Shown piece by piece: positions 9,389 through 21,496 of a DNA stretch of 64,000 bases; positions within the stretch are counted from its first letter, which is position 1, and the number at the start of each line of letters is the position of its first letter. The DNA comes from Planosporangium mesophilum (GTDB lineage Bacteria > Actinomycetota > Actinomycetes > Mycobacteriales > Micromonosporaceae). The position numbers and the translations under genes are program-made. The notes under the pieces were generated by a model. The model was not told where the DNA came from. It saw only the letters and a program-made list of their open reading frames with translations, and did not search any database. The stretch is taken from contig NZ_BOON01000016.1 in NCBI RefSeq assembly GCF_016863255.1, positions 1-64,000 on the forward strand, given 5' to 3'.

Positions 9389-10119
9389 GTACCGGCGCTG
9401 ACCCGCGACGGGACGAGCTCGCCCACCGCCTGTCGGAGGTCCGGGGGCGGATCGCGGCGGCCTGTGCCGACGCTGGCCGGGATCCTGGCGAGGTGACGCT
9501 GATCGCCGTCACCAAGACCTACCCGGCCGGCGACGTCCGGCGCCTGGTCGACCTCGGCGTGCACGACATCGGGGAGAACAAGGACCAGGAGGCCGCGCCG
9601 AAGGCGGCCGAGCTGGCCGCCGCCGAGGCGCTGGTGCGCTGGCACTTCGTCGGCCAGCTCCAGCGCAACAAGGCGAAGTCGGTCGTCGGGTACGCCGACC
9701 TGGTCCACTCGGTCGACAGTGTCCCGCTGGCGGCCGCGCTCGACCGGGCCGCGGCCCGGCAGCGGGAGCGGCCGCTGGACGTGCTCGTCCAGGTCAGCCT
9801 GGACGGTGACCTGGACCGCGGCGGCGCCGCCAGCGGCGCGGACGTACCCGAGCGCGACCTCGACCGGGTGGTCGCGGCGGTGGCCGGGTCGGGGTCGCTG
9901 CGGCTGCGCGGAGTGATGACGGTGGCGCCCCTGTCGTGGGACCCGCCGTCGGCGTACGAGAGGCTCGCCGAGGTGGCGCACGCGCTACGGGGGGAGCATC
10001 CGGCCGCGACGGTCGTCTCCGCGGGCATGAGCGCCGATCTGGAGGCGGCCATCGCCGCAGGTGCGACACACGTCCGGATCGGCAGCGCATTGCTCGGGAA
10101 ACGACCCCCGCTGCGGTAG
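9385..10119 (+). CDS. YggS/YlmE-type PLP homeostasis protein
   Basis: Single-domain fold-type III PLP-binding protein involved in vitamin B6 and amino-acid homeostasis, without a known catalytic reaction. The 244 residues include the PLP lysine in [10 protein letters not shown] (about residue 39). Other landmarks are [19 protein letters not shown], and the C-terminal [27 protein letters not shown]. Its place after ftsZ is conserved in Gram-positive ylm clusters. It is coupled to ftsZ by a GTGA overlap. Confidence 0.93.
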   Translation: MSTGADPRRDELAHRLSEVRGRIAAACADAGRDPGEVTLIAVTKTYPAGDVRRLVDLGVHDIGENKDQEAAPKAAELAAAEALVRWHFVGQLQRNKAKSVVGYADLVHSVDSVPLAAALDRAAARQRERPLDVLVQVSLDGDLDRGGAASGADVPERDLDRVVAAVAGSGSLRLRGVMTVAPLSWDPPSAYERLAEVAHALRGEHPAATVVSAGMSADLEAAIAAGATHVRIGSALLGKRPPLR

Positions 10120-10138
10120 CCTCGCGGTCGGGACATCG

Positions 10139-10160
10139 AAAACTACACCAGTGTGGTTTT
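10139..10160. promoter_or_regulatory. imperfect palindrome upstream of sepF
   Basis: AAAACTACAC-CA-GTGTGGTTTT has ten-base arms with one mismatch. It lies in the 129-base gap between yggS and sepF and is A/T-rich for this region. It looks like an operator, but no regulator can be named from the sequence. Confidence 0.4.
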
Positions 10161-10248
10161 GGCCGGGACGGGATACCGGGCGGGTATTCGGTCCGGGGTT
10201 TGGGGTCACGGCACGGGGCGGTGCCGCACGAAAGCTAAGGGGCGCGGC

Positions 10249-10860
10249 GTGGGAGCAATGCGGAAGGCAGGGGTCTGGCTAGGCCTCGTGGAGGACGAAG
10301 ACGAGCGTGCGTACGGTGAGCGCGGCTACGACGAGCGCGGCTACCGGTACGGCGAGGACTTCGGCGACGAGGACGAGGTCGACGAGCAGCCGCTCCCGTC
10401 GACCAGGACCCGGGTCAGCGAGCGACTGGCCGCCGAGCGGGAGGCCCGCGCCGAGCGTTCGACCGTACGGTCCATCGCCCGTCCGACGTCGTCGACCGTG
10501 AGTTACCCCACGAGGGAGAACCTCGCTCTCGCGCCGCGGGTGAACGAGCGCCCGGCGAGCCAGGCCGAGGAGGAGGAGCGTCGTTATCAGATCACGACGC
10601 TGCACCCCACGACCTACAACGAGGCGCGGACCATTGGTGAGCATTTTCGCGATGGCGTCCCAGTCATCATGAATCTCACCGAAATGGACGAGGCGGATGC
10701 TAAGCGACTGGTTGATTTCGCTGCCGGGCTAGCTTTCGGCCTTCGCGGTACGATCGAGCGCGTCACCAACCGCGTGTTCCTGCTCTCGCCGGCCAACGTT
10801 CAGGTCACGGCAGAAGACAAGGCGAAGATCGCCGAGGGCGGGTTCTTCAACCAGAGCTAG
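10249..10860 (+). CDS. sepF: cell division protein SepF
   Basis: Anchors FtsZ to the membrane; essential in many actinobacteria, which lack FtsA. The 203 residues begin [20 protein letters not shown], an amphipathic membrane-binding helix, followed by an acidic/Arg-rich linker. The C-terminal DUF552 domain has [42 protein letters not shown] and GLRGTIERV. The GTG at 10249 is chosen because AAGGGG lies six bases upstream and the amphipathic helix then starts the protein; the ATG at 10258 is the alternative. It sits in the ftsZ-sepF-yggT-divIVA order. Confidence 0.95.
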   Translation: MGAMRKAGVWLGLVEDEDERAYGERGYDERGYRYGEDFGDEDEVDEQPLPSTRTRVSERLAAEREARAERSTVRSIARPTSSTVSYPTRENLALAPRVNERPASQAEEEERRYQITTLHPTTYNEARTIGEHFRDGVPVIMNLTEMDEADAKRLVDFAAGLAFGLRGTIERVTNRVFLLSPANVQVTAEDKAKIAEGGFFNQS

Positions 10861-10875
10861 CGAGGCCAGGCCACC

Positions 10876-11169
10876 GTGTTGTCGGTCACCATGCAGGTCG
10901 TCTATCTGCTGCTCTACATCTTCATCCTGATCCTCTTGGCGAGGTTCGTGATGGGTGCCGTGCTGCAGTACGGGCGGCGCTGGCAACCGGGGCGCGGTGC
11001 CGCTGCCGCACTTGAAGTCGTCTGGAGCGTCACCGATCCGCCCCTCAACGCGTTGAGGCGAGTGATCCCACCGCTCCGAATTGGTACGGTGAGTGTGGAC
11101 CTAGCCTCCCTAGTGCTGCTGGTTATCCTGTTCGTGCTGATGAACGTCGTGGTACGGCGTCTGATCTAG
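10876..11169 (+). CDS. YggT/YlmG family membrane protein
   Basis: The 97-residue protein has two hydrophobic helices, near residues 6-28 and 74-95. Between them is WSVTDPPLNALRRVIPPLRIGTVSVDLA, the recognisable YggT/YlmG core (P-L-L--R--P). The family lies beside sepF in many bacteria and is linked to septation and membrane organisation; the biochemical role is unknown. The GTG start lies 16 bases after sepF, so the two are co-transcribed. Confidence 0.9.
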   Translation: MLSVTMQVVYLLLYIFILILLARFVMGAVLQYGRRWQPGRGAAAALEVVWSVTDPPLNALRRVIPPLRIGTVSVDLASLVLLVILFVLMNVVVRRLI

Positions 11170-11223
11170 TAACTGCAAGTAGTGATGGCGCCACGCGGCC
11201 GCAACTGAACCCGAGGAGTTTCG

Positions 11224-12024
11224 ATGCCGCTCACCCCGGCCGACGTCCACAACGTCGCATTCAAGAAGCCACCTATCGGCAAGCGGGGATACGACGAGGA
11301 GGAGGTCGACGCCTTCCTCGATGAGGTCGAGCGCGAGCTCGCCCGTCTGATCGAGGAGAACAACGAGCTGCGGGCGCAGGCCGAGCGTGGCGGCGGTCGC
11401 AGCGTGGGCGGTGGCAGCGCTTCTGACGCGCGGCTGGCCGCCGAACTCAGCGAGTTGCAGAGCCAGTTCGACCGCGTCCAGCGCGAGAAGTCGGCGGCGG
11501 AGCAGGCGGCCCGCAGCATGCAGGCCGAGCTCGACCAGGTCCGGGCCCAGGGTGGCGCCGGCGTGGTGGGCGGCGGCGACGGCGAGCAGCAGGCGCTGCG
11601 GGTGCTCATGATGGCCCAGCGCACCGCTGACGACCACGTCAACGACGCCCGTCGCGAGGCCGACAAGGTGCTGGGCGACGCGCGGACCAAGGCCGAGGAG
11701 GTCACCCGCGAGGCGCGGGCCAAGGCCGACGCCCTGGAGCGGGACGCCCGCCAGCGCCACCAGGAGGCCATCGCCGGTCTCGACGCGAAGCGCACGGCGT
11801 TGCAGAAGCACATCGAGGAGCTCAAGCAGTTCGAGCGTGAGTACCGCACGCGCCTGAAGGCGTACCTCGAGAGCCAGCTGCGCGACCTGGACGGTCGGGC
11901 ACAGGGTCTGGAGGCGGACCTCACCCGGACCGAGAACGGCCGGTCGGTCGGTGGCAACACCGGCGGCCTGGCGACGCTCGCCGGAGCGTACGGTGGCCGT
12001 TCCGGGATGGACGGCGGACGCTGA
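11224..12024 (+). CDS. divIVA: DivIVA/Wag31 polar growth protein
   Basis: Coiled-coil scaffold that marks negatively curved poles and septa and directs actinobacterial apical cell-wall growth. The 266 residues open with [33 protein letters not shown], the conserved lipid-binding domain. A Gly-rich linker near residues 55-70 and two long coiled-coil stretches rich in Glu/Arg/Ala follow (about 75-115 and 130-230). The C-terminus is variable. A good GAGGAG precedes the ATG at 11224. A strong terminator follows directly. Confidence 0.96.
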   Translation: MPLTPADVHNVAFKKPPIGKRGYDEEEVDAFLDEVERELARLIEENNELRAQAERGGGRSVGGGSASDARLAAELSELQSQFDRVQREKSAAEQAARSMQAELDQVRAQGGAGVVGGGDGEQQALRVLMMAQRTADDHVNDARREADKVLGDARTKAEEVTREARAKADALERDARQRHQEAIAGLDAKRTALQKHIEELKQFEREYRTRLKAYLESQLRDLDGRAQGLEADLTRTENGRSVGGNTGGLATLAGAYGGRSGMDGGR

Positions 12025-12032
12025 TTCGACTC

Positions 12033-12068
12033 CACAGCGGCGTGTCGCGCACGCGACTCGCCGCTGTG
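12033..12068 (+). terminator. divIVA terminator hairpin
   Basis: Arms CACAGCGGCG (12033-12042) and CGCCGCTGTG (12059-12068) pair perfectly. They enclose a second GTCGCG/CGCGAC stem, giving a long GC stem nine bases after the divIVA stop. There is no U-run, as is common in high-GC actinobacteria. Confidence 0.75.
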
Positions 12069-12140
12069 CCGGTCGCTGATCCGGGGTTCGATCGTTAGAC
12101 GTGACGACAGGTCAGGGACTACCGCCCCGGAGGGCCGGCC

Positions 12141-12908
12141 GTGATAGTCGGAAGTCTACTTCTCATCCTCGGCTCCATCGTGCTACTGGCGCTGGGTCTG
12201 GTACAGGGCTCCAACACGTACCTCGTCGGTTCGGTGGCGGCGAGTCTGCTCGCCGCGATCGCGCTCGTTGTGGGCAGCCGCCGGGCGGCTGCCGCCTCGG
12301 CGCCCGGCAACGGCAAGGGAGCCCGAGGACGTACCCGTGCTTCCCGCGAGGGGGCCCCGCTGATCGAGCCGCCCGGTTACGCCGAGCCGGCTGGTTACGC
12401 CGAGCCGGCCGGGTATGCCGAGCCGGCTGGTTACGCCGAGCCGGCCGGGTATGCCGAGCCGGTTGGTTACGCCGAGCCGGCTGGGTACCGGGGCCGGCCG
12501 GAGCCGATGACGGAGACGATCCCCGCCATCCGCGAGGGCGTGCAGGACCGCCGCCCGCTGGTGGCGGCCCAGGAGATCCCCGCGCAGAGCGGCGCCCCGG
12601 ACGTGAGTCAGTCGCTCCCGAGCCAGGTCATGCTCGACGAGGACCCCGACGACATCGAGGGTGAGGAGCCGGCGGACGAGCCGGTCGCCCAGTACGTGTC
12701 GGCCGCGGACGCCGCCCGGGTGGCCCGGATGAGCAACGACGTGCTCGTCGTCGACGGTCGGCCGCGCTACCACCTGGCCGGCTGCGTGCACCTGCTCGGC
12801 CGGGACAGCGAGCCGCTGCCGGTACACGAGGCCGTCGAGCTGGGCTTCACGCCCTGCGGGCTGTGCGAGCCCGACAGCGCGCTGCTGGCCGAGGCCCGCC
12901 GGGTCTGA
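12141..12908 (+). CDS. membrane protein with GYAEP repeats and C-terminal Cys motif
   Basis: The 255-residue protein is of unknown function. Two membrane helices lie near residues 2-22 and 27-45. A basic segment and then six GYAEPA-type hexapeptide repeats (about residues 78-113) follow, then an acidic linker. A conserved-looking C-terminal module has YHLAGCVHLLGR, then GFTPCGLCEPD. This C...CxxC pattern resembles the Ada-like zinc-binding motif found at the ends of some nucleases and membrane proteins, so metal binding is plausible. The GTG at 12141 is preceded by GGAGGG. It follows divIVA but is separated from it by a terminator. Confidence 0.75.
   Translation: MIVGSLLLILGSIVLLALGLVQGSNTYLVGSVAASLLAAIALVVGSRRAAAASAPGNGKGARGRTRASREGAPLIEPPGYAEPAGYAEPAGYAEPAGYAEPAGYAEPVGYAEPAGYRGRPEPMTETIPAIREGVQDRRPLVAAQEIPAQSGAPDVSQSLPSQVMLDEDPDDIEGEEPADEPVAQYVSAADAARVARMSNDVLVVDGRPRYHLAGCVHLLGRDSEPLPVHEAVELGFTPCGLCEPDSALLAEARRV
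12373..12486 (+). repeat. 18-bp coding tandem repeat (GYAEPA)
   Basis: About six copies of GGTTACGCCGAGCCGGCT-like units, differing mainly at two wobble sites. From the second unit on, the variants largely alternate (GGTTACGCC versus GGGTATGCC), so a 36-bp higher-order unit is visible. The repeats are in frame and lengthen the linker of the surrounding membrane protein. Confidence 0.85.
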
Positions 12909-12965
12909 CGCGGGTCACCGCCGGCCGTCCGCCGGTCCGGCGTGGGTCACCGTCCGCCGTCGACG

Positions 12966-12971
12966 CAGAAT
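12966..12971 (+). promoter_or_regulatory. -10 box (CAGAAT) of leaderless DUF167 gene
   Basis: CAGAAT ends six bases before the GTG at 12978, so a transcript would start at or next to the start codon. No Shine-Dalgarno sequence is present. Confidence 0.4.
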
Positions 12972-12977
12972 GGGTGG

Positions 12978-13265
12978 GTGGTCACCATCGCCGTCCGGGT
13001 CAAGCCGGGCTCGTCGCGTACCCGCGTCGGCGGTAGCCACGCCGGGCCGCACGGCCCGGCGCTGGTGGTCGCGGTGAACACGCCGGCGGTGGACGGCCGG
13101 GCGACCGAGGCGGCGCGCCGGGCCCTGGCCGAGGCCCTGGGCCTGCGCGCGGCGGCGGTGAGCCTGCGGATCGGGGCCGCCAGTCGGGACAAGCTGTTCA
13201 CCGTCGACCACCCCCCGCCGGACCTGGCGGAGCGGGTACGGCACCTACGTGACGGATCGGCCTGA
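12978..13265 (+). CDS. DUF167 (YggU) family protein
   Basis: The 95-residue protein shows the DUF167 pattern: VTIAVRVKPGSSRTRVGG at the start, then ALVVAVNTPAVDGRATEAARRALAEALGLRAAAVSLRIGAASRDKLF. The family is widespread and is often near yggS/yggT; its function is unknown. The GTG at 12978 is chosen because the conserved fold begins there and a -10-like CAGAAT is positioned for leaderless initiation. It is independent of the preceding gene. Confidence 0.88.
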   Translation: MVTIAVRVKPGSSRTRVGGSHAGPHGPALVVAVNTPAVDGRATEAARRALAEALGLRAAAVSLRIGAASRDKLFTVDHPPPDLAERVRHLRDGSA

Positions 13266-13508
13266 GGCGTCCCGGTACGCCGGCAGAGTCCGATCCCCGA
13301 CACATGAGGGGTTCAACGCGGGCGCCGATGGGTATGCCACGCCGATAACCCGAGGCGGAGTCTGAGCAGGTGACGCGGGAAACCGGTCGCTCCGGCCCGC
13401 CCGTATCGTGTGGCACGATTGTCGGACGCACGTACGTTCCGTATTCTTGCCACTCTCTGGAGTGCGCGGCGTTCCGTCGCGCGCCCGTTTTGCATTCTGG
13501 GGGACGCG

Positions 13509-14279
13509 ATGGCGGCTGGGGCGATTGCCGCGCGGAGGACCGGTTCAGAAGCCGGGCCTGCCGAGAAGACTACGACGGGTGACCGCCGTGCCCAAACCTT
13601 CACCACCGAAAGCGTGACCAAGACCACCCCCAGCCCGGCGGCGGGCAGTGCGGCCCCCGCGCACGTCCCCTCGGTGCCGTCCTCGACGGCGTCCGACCAC
13701 CCGGTCCAGGCCGTACCCCTCGGTGCGTCCCCGGCCTGGAAGGCCCGGCGGCGTGCCCCCGCGCCGGCCGGGACATCCGTAGCAAGCCCTGCGCAAGTAC
13801 CGGTAACCGCCGCGACCACCGCGGCCGAGGGAGCGACGATGGCTAAGACCGCCGACAGCAAGACCGCCACCGACACGGCCGGCACCAAGACCGCTACGGG
13901 TAAGGCGCCTCGCGCGCGCTCCGCGGCCGACACCGAGAAGATCCGGGCGGCCCTGTCCGAGCGTCGCGACGAGCTGCGGACCGAGTACGACCAGACCCTG
14001 TCGGAGATCGCTGAGCTGCAGCGCGATCGGCTGACCGACTCGGCCGGCGACGACCAGGCCGACACCGGCACCAAGACGTTCGAGCGCGAGCAGGAGATCT
14101 CGCTGGCCAACAGCATCCTGGAGCGGATCAGCCAGGTGGAGCGGGCGCTGGAGCGCCTCGACGACGGCACGTACGGTTGGTGCGAGCGGTGCGGCAACAC
14201 CATCCCTGTCGAGCGGCTGGCCGCGTTCCCGTCGGCTACGCTCTGCGTCACCTGCAAGCAGTTGGAGGAGCGGCGCTGA
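13509..14279 (+). CDS. DksA/TraR-type C4 zinc-finger protein
   Basis: The C-terminal 130 residues are a DksA/TraR-like regulator. A coiled-coil region (KIRAALSERRDELRTEYDQTLSEIAELQRD) is followed by the C4 finger CERCGN...ATLCVTCK. Such proteins bind RNA polymerase through the secondary channel. Two starts are plausible. ATG 13509, with GGGGGA upstream, gives 256 residues with a long Ala/Pro/Thr-rich N-tail. ATG 13839, with GAGGGAG upstream, gives 146 residues, nearer to the family norm. The 240 bases before 13509 hold no other gene and presumably the promoter. It is followed closely by lspA. Confidence 0.8.
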   Translation: MAAGAIAARRTGSEAGPAEKTTTGDRRAQTFTTESVTKTTPSPAAGSAAPAHVPSVPSSTASDHPVQAVPLGASPAWKARRRAPAPAGTSVASPAQVPVTAATTAAEGATMAKTADSKTATDTAGTKTATGKAPRARSAADTEKIRAALSERRDELRTEYDQTLSEIAELQRDRLTDSAGDDQADTGTKTFEREQEISLANSILERISQVERALERLDDGTYGWCERCGNTIPVERLAAFPSATLCVTCKQLEERR

Positions 14280-14293
14280 ACGGCGAGGAGAGC

Positions 14294-14926
14294 TTGGCCA
14301 CGGATCACGGGTCGCAGCAGCCGGCCGGGTCCGAGGAGCGGGTCGGACGGCCGGGCGACGACGGGCAGGCGCCGGAGCGGGCCCTGCGCCCGGGCCGGCC
14401 GATCGGCCTGCTCGCCGGCGCCGGTGCCCTGGTGCTGCTGGTCGACGTCCTCACCAAGCAGTGGGCCGTCAGCGCCCTGAGCGGGCGCGAGCCGGTACGG
14501 CTGCTCGGCGGCGTGGTCTACCTGGACCTGATCCGCAACAGCGGCGCGGCGTTCAGCCTCGGCACCGGGTACACGTTCATCTTCCCGGTGATCACGGTTG
14601 CCGTCGTGGCCTGGATCTGCTGGACCGCGCGGCGACTGCGCTCGGCGCCGTGGGCGCTGGCGCTCGGGCTCGTCCTCGGCGGGGCGCTGGGCAACCTGTC
14701 CGACCGGCTGTTCCGGGCGCCCGGCCCGATGCTCGGGCACGTGATCGACATGATCAGTCTCTTCGGCCCCAACGGCGAGCACTACCCGGTGTTCAACATC
14801 GCCGACTCGGCCCTGTGCGTCGGGGTGACGCTGGCGGTCGTGCTGGAGCTGACCGGGCGGCGCGTCGACGGTACCCGTACCCGAAACCGTGATCAGACAG
14901 GTGTGCCAGACTCCGCAGGTGGCTGA
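14294..14926 (+). CDS. lspA: lipoprotein signal peptidase LspA
   Basis: Membrane aspartyl protease (signal peptidase II) that cleaves signal peptides of lipid-modified prolipoproteins, acting after Lgt (encoded at 48471). It has four hydrophobic segments. The motifs are [30 protein letters not shown] (first catalytic Asp) and [12 protein letters not shown] (second catalytic Asp). The TTG at 14294, after GGCGAGGAG, gives 210 residues with an extended N-tail; the exact start is uncertain. The stop overlaps the rluD GTG region. Confidence 0.92.
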   Translation: MATDHGSQQPAGSEERVGRPGDDGQAPERALRPGRPIGLLAGAGALVLLVDVLTKQWAVSALSGREPVRLLGGVVYLDLIRNSGAAFSLGTGYTFIFPVITVAVVAWICWTARRLRSAPWALALGLVLGGALGNLSDRLFRAPGPMLGHVIDMISLFGPNGEHYPVFNIADSALCVGVTLAVVLELTGRRVDGTRTRNRDQTGVPDSAGG

Positions 14927-15851
14927 CGTTCGTTCACTGCCCGTACCCGATGGTCTCGACGGTCTGCGGTTGGACCAGGCGATCTCACGTCTGTTCGGGC
15001 TGTCGCGCACCGCGGCCGCTTCGATCGCGGAGGCCGGTGACGCCTTGATCGACGGCGTACCGCGGCCCAAGTCCGACAAGGTCAGCGCCGGCTCCTGGCT
15101 GGAGGTGACGCTGCCTTCGCCCGAGGGGCTCGCCGGGCCGGTCGAGCCCGAACCGGTGTCCGGCCTGAACGTCGTGTACAGCGACAACGACATCGTGGTG
15201 GTCGACAAGCCGGTCGGCGTCGCCGCCCACCCCAGCCCGGGCTGGACCGGCCCGACGGTGACCGCCGGCCTCGCCGCGATGGGCCACACCGTCGCCACCA
15301 GCGGCGCCGCCGAGCGGCAGGGCGTGGTCCACCGCCTCGACGTCGGCACCACCGGGCTGATGGTGGTGGCCAAGAGCGAACGGGCGTACAGCGTGCTCAA
15401 GCGCGCCTTCAAGGCCCGCGAGGTGGACAAGCGCTACCACGCCGTGGTCCAGGGCCACCCGGACCCGCTGCGGGGCACCATCGACGCGCCGATCGATCGC
15501 CACCCCAACCACGACTACAAGTGGGCCGTGGTGTCCGGTGGGCGCCCCAGCGTGACCCACTACGACACCATCGAGGCGTTCCCGGCCGCCAGCCTGCTCG
15601 ACATCTCGCTGGAGACCGGGCGTACCCACCAGATCCGGGTGCACTTCTCGGCGCTGCGCCACCCGTGCGTCGGCGACCTCACGTACGGGGCCGATCCGAC
15701 GCTGGCGAGCCGGGTGGGGCTGGAGCGCCAGTGGCTGCACGCGCACGAACTGGGTTTCACCCACCCCGCGACCGGCGAGTACGCCCGATTCACCAGCGAG
15801 TACCCGGCCGACCTGGCACACGCCCTGTCGGTGTTGCGCGGGGAAGCATGA
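14919..15851 (+). CDS. RluA/RluD-family pseudouridine synthase
   Basis: Isomerises uridine in structured RNA, by analogy 23S rRNA. The 310 residues comprise an N-terminal S4-like RNA-binding domain ([31 protein letters not shown]) and a catalytic domain with [16 protein letters not shown] near residue 138, including the catalytic Asp. [19 protein letters not shown] lies near residue 235. The GTG at 14919 overlaps the end of lspA. The lspA-rluD pairing is widely conserved. The stop overlaps the following ATG (ATGA). Confidence 0.94.
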   Translation: MADVRSLPVPDGLDGLRLDQAISRLFGLSRTAAASIAEAGDALIDGVPRPKSDKVSAGSWLEVTLPSPEGLAGPVEPEPVSGLNVVYSDNDIVVVDKPVGVAAHPSPGWTGPTVTAGLAAMGHTVATSGAAERQGVVHRLDVGTTGLMVVAKSERAYSVLKRAFKAREVDKRYHAVVQGHPDPLRGTIDAPIDRHPNHDYKWAVVSGGRPSVTHYDTIEAFPAASLLDISLETGRTHQIRVHFSALRHPCVGDLTYGADPTLASRVGLERQWLHAHELGFTHPATGEYARFTSEYPADLAHALSVLRGEA

Positions 15852-16624
15852 ACCTCAGCGACGCGCTGGCCCGGCTGCGACGCGGGGCGCGGCGCATGCG
15901 CGGCCTGCTCCTGGTCGCCCTGCTGGCAGCGGTCGCGGTGACCGCCGTGACGGTGTGGCAGGTCGGGCGCGTGTCCACCGGCGCCACCGGCGGGGACACC
16001 TCGGCGGGCGACGTGGTCCGGGTCGGCGTGGCCGACGGTGGCTCGGTACCGGCGTACGCCGACCGCAGCCGCTCGGAGCTCGCCGGGCTGGTGGCCGGCG
16101 GCGGGACCGGGGACCTGGTCGCGCTGGTGACCCTGGGCGGGTACCTGGCCCCGGACAAGCTGGCCCCGGTTCTGAACGGTGCGTCGGTGACCCAGGTGTA
16201 CGCGCGGGTGCCGGCGCCGGGGCTGCAGACCCAGATCGTCCGGCTGGACGCGTACCGGGTGCCCGAGGACGTCGTCGCCGCCATGGACCGGGTGGCCGCG
16301 CGCAAGGACTCCGAGGCGGCCGACTACGCGCGGCTCGTCGCGCAGCTGTCCGGCGGCGGGAACTCCGAGACGCAGCTGCGCGCCGTGTACACCACGGGCC
16401 AGCGGATCGCCGCCACCGAGGCGGCTGGCTACCGCGCGCACTGCGCCTGCGTGTACGCGGCCGTGGTGCGCGCGACCCCGGCGGCGCTGGACGCGCTCGC
16501 GCACCGCGCCGAGGTACGGATGGTCGATCCGGCCCCGGAGGTACGACGGCTGGACCGCGCGGTGTTCCTGCCCCCGCTGCCGGAGCAGCGCGAGCAGGCC
16601 GTGCCGCCGGACACTTCCGGCTAA
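15848..16624 (+). CDS. single-pass membrane protein of unknown function
   Basis: I do not recognise a family. The 258 residues start [19 protein letters not shown], with one membrane helix near residues 17-38 ([18 protein letters not shown]), giving an extracytoplasmic body. That body is Val/Ala-rich and includes [20 protein letters not shown] with a Cys-Ala-Cys near residue 200. The last 20 residues are Pro/Glu/Gln-rich. It is coupled to the pseudouridine synthase by an ATGA overlap, so it is transcribed with lspA-rluD. A short GC hairpin (about 16625-16640) follows the stop. Confidence 0.7.
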   Translation: MNLSDALARLRRGARRMRGLLLVALLAAVAVTAVTVWQVGRVSTGATGGDTSAGDVVRVGVADGGSVPAYADRSRSELAGLVAGGGTGDLVALVTLGGYLAPDKLAPVLNGASVTQVYARVPAPGLQTQIVRLDAYRVPEDVVAAMDRVAARKDSEAADYARLVAQLSGGGNSETQLRAVYTTGQRIAATEAAGYRAHCACVYAAVVRATPAALDALAHRAEVRMVDPAPEVRRLDRAVFLPPLPEQREQAVPPDTSG

Positions 16625-16759
16625 ACGGGAGCGTCCCGACGGCCATTCGAGCGTTGAACCTCGGAGCCCGGTTGCCCGTATGGACATCCCGGGTGTGGTC
16701 GGATATCGATCCGGTCCGTAGCCTGTTGATGGCGGCAGACAGGTGGCAGGAGGCGAGCG

Positions 16760-17818
16760 TTGGAGCGCACCGAGGCCGGCTGGAGCCGATCGGCCGAGCC
16801 CAGTAACCGGTGGCGATCGTTGCTGGACCGCGCCCTGCCCGGCAGATCCGGGGAGCAGGCGCTGGTCAGCTACGACCCGCCACCGACCGCGCCACCGCCG
16901 CCACCGACCGCGCCACCGCCGGCACCGCCCCCGCCAACCCGGCACGAGTACGTGGAGACCGACCAGGGCCTGGCGCTGCGCTGGCCGCCGGCGCCGCAGC
17001 CGTCCGACGGGACCGACCGGCAGGAGGCGGTGCTCCGCGCCGCCCTGGGCGGCCCGCGGGTGCTCGCCTTCGCCAACCCCAAGGGCGGGGTGCACAAGAC
17101 CACCGCGACCGTGCTCGCCGCCGCCACGGCCGGCAGCGTGCGAGGGCGGGGCGTGATCGCGTGGGACGACAACGAGCTGCGTGGCACCCTCGGCCTGCGG
17201 GCCGGTAGCGCCCGGCACGCCCGTACCATCCGGCACCTGCTGCACGACCTCGCCCAGCTGGAGATCTACGGTGGGTACGAGCTGGCCGAGCGGCTCGACG
17301 ACTACCTCCGGCACGCCTCCGACGGCACGTACGACGTGCTCGCCGGCGAGGAGGACCCCCGCTTCGCGCAGAAGCTCGACCCGTACACGGTCCGCCGGGT
17401 GCTCGAACTGCTCTGCCGTACCCACGACGTGATCTGCGTGGACACCGGCAACAACGTGGAGAGCCCCAACTGGCGCACGGTGATCCAGTCGGCCGACCAG
17501 CTCGTGGTGACCACGGTGCCGCGCGAGGACGCCGCGTTCACCGCCGACTGGATGCTCGATCTGCTGGAGGAGGCCGGTCTCGGCGCGATGGTCAGGAACG
17601 CGGTCACGCTCCTGTCGTGCCCGACGCCGGGGAAGTCGCCCCTGCTGGACGACCTGACCGCGCACTTCGGTACCCGTACCCGGGGGGTTGCGGTGGTGCC
17701 GTACGACCCGCAGCTGGAGAGCGGCTCCAACATCGAGTACGGGACGCTGGCCCCCGCCACGAAGCGGGCCTGGCTGAAGGCGACGGCGATGATGCTGGAG
17801 CCGTACGCCCGCTCCTGA
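16760..17818 (+). CDS. ParA/MinD-like ATPase with atypical P-loop
   Basis: The 352-residue protein has a Pro-rich N-tail with PPPTAPPPPPTAPPP-type runs (residues 40-60). A SIMIBI-class NTPase domain follows. The P-loop near residue 106 reads NPKGGVHKTT, where the usual deviant Walker A is KGGxGKT; a His replaces the second Gly. Other segments are GVIAWDDNELRGTLG (A'-like), DVICVDTGNNVESPNW (Walker B/switch) and VVTTVPREDAAF. Partner and cargo are unknown. Such proteins occur in actinobacteria near secretion, polarity and chromosome genes. A TTG start is inferred from the GGAGG seven bases before 16760. The 135 bases upstream look like a promoter region without a clear motif. Confidence 0.8.
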   Translation: MERTEAGWSRSAEPSNRWRSLLDRALPGRSGEQALVSYDPPPTAPPPPPTAPPPAPPPPTRHEYVETDQGLALRWPPAPQPSDGTDRQEAVLRAALGGPRVLAFANPKGGVHKTTATVLAAATAGSVRGRGVIAWDDNELRGTLGLRAGSARHARTIRHLLHDLAQLEIYGGYELAERLDDYLRHASDGTYDVLAGEEDPRFAQKLDPYTVRRVLELLCRTHDVICVDTGNNVESPNWRTVIQSADQLVVTTVPREDAAFTADWMLDLLEEAGLGAMVRNAVTLLSCPTPGKSPLLDDLTAHFGTRTRGVAVVPYDPQLESGSNIEYGTLAPATKRAWLKATAMMLEPYARS

Positions 17819-17902
17819 CCGATCACATCGAGCGCCGGAATCGGTCCTACCGCTGGGCTACCATCGCTGCGACGACTCGGGGGATGAGGGGGCGAAGCTG
17901 GC

Positions 17903-21436
<3,534 letters not shown>

Positions 21437-21483
21437 CCTGCGCCGGTTCAGCGGTACCGGTGGGCGGTGCCTGCGGGGCATGG

Positions 21484-21489
21484 CAGGAT
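21484..21489 (+). promoter_or_regulatory. -10 box (CAGGAT) of leaderless DUF2567-like gene
   Basis: CAGGAT lies seven bases before the GTG at 21497. No Shine-Dalgarno is visible, so a leaderless mRNA is likely. Confidence 0.4.
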
Positions 21490-21496
21490 CGCCGCT

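Noticed and set aside
12373-12486. Regular short repeats that could suggest a CRISPR array
   Set aside because: The units are 18 bp, contiguous without spacers and in frame within a protein gene. No cas genes are nearby.
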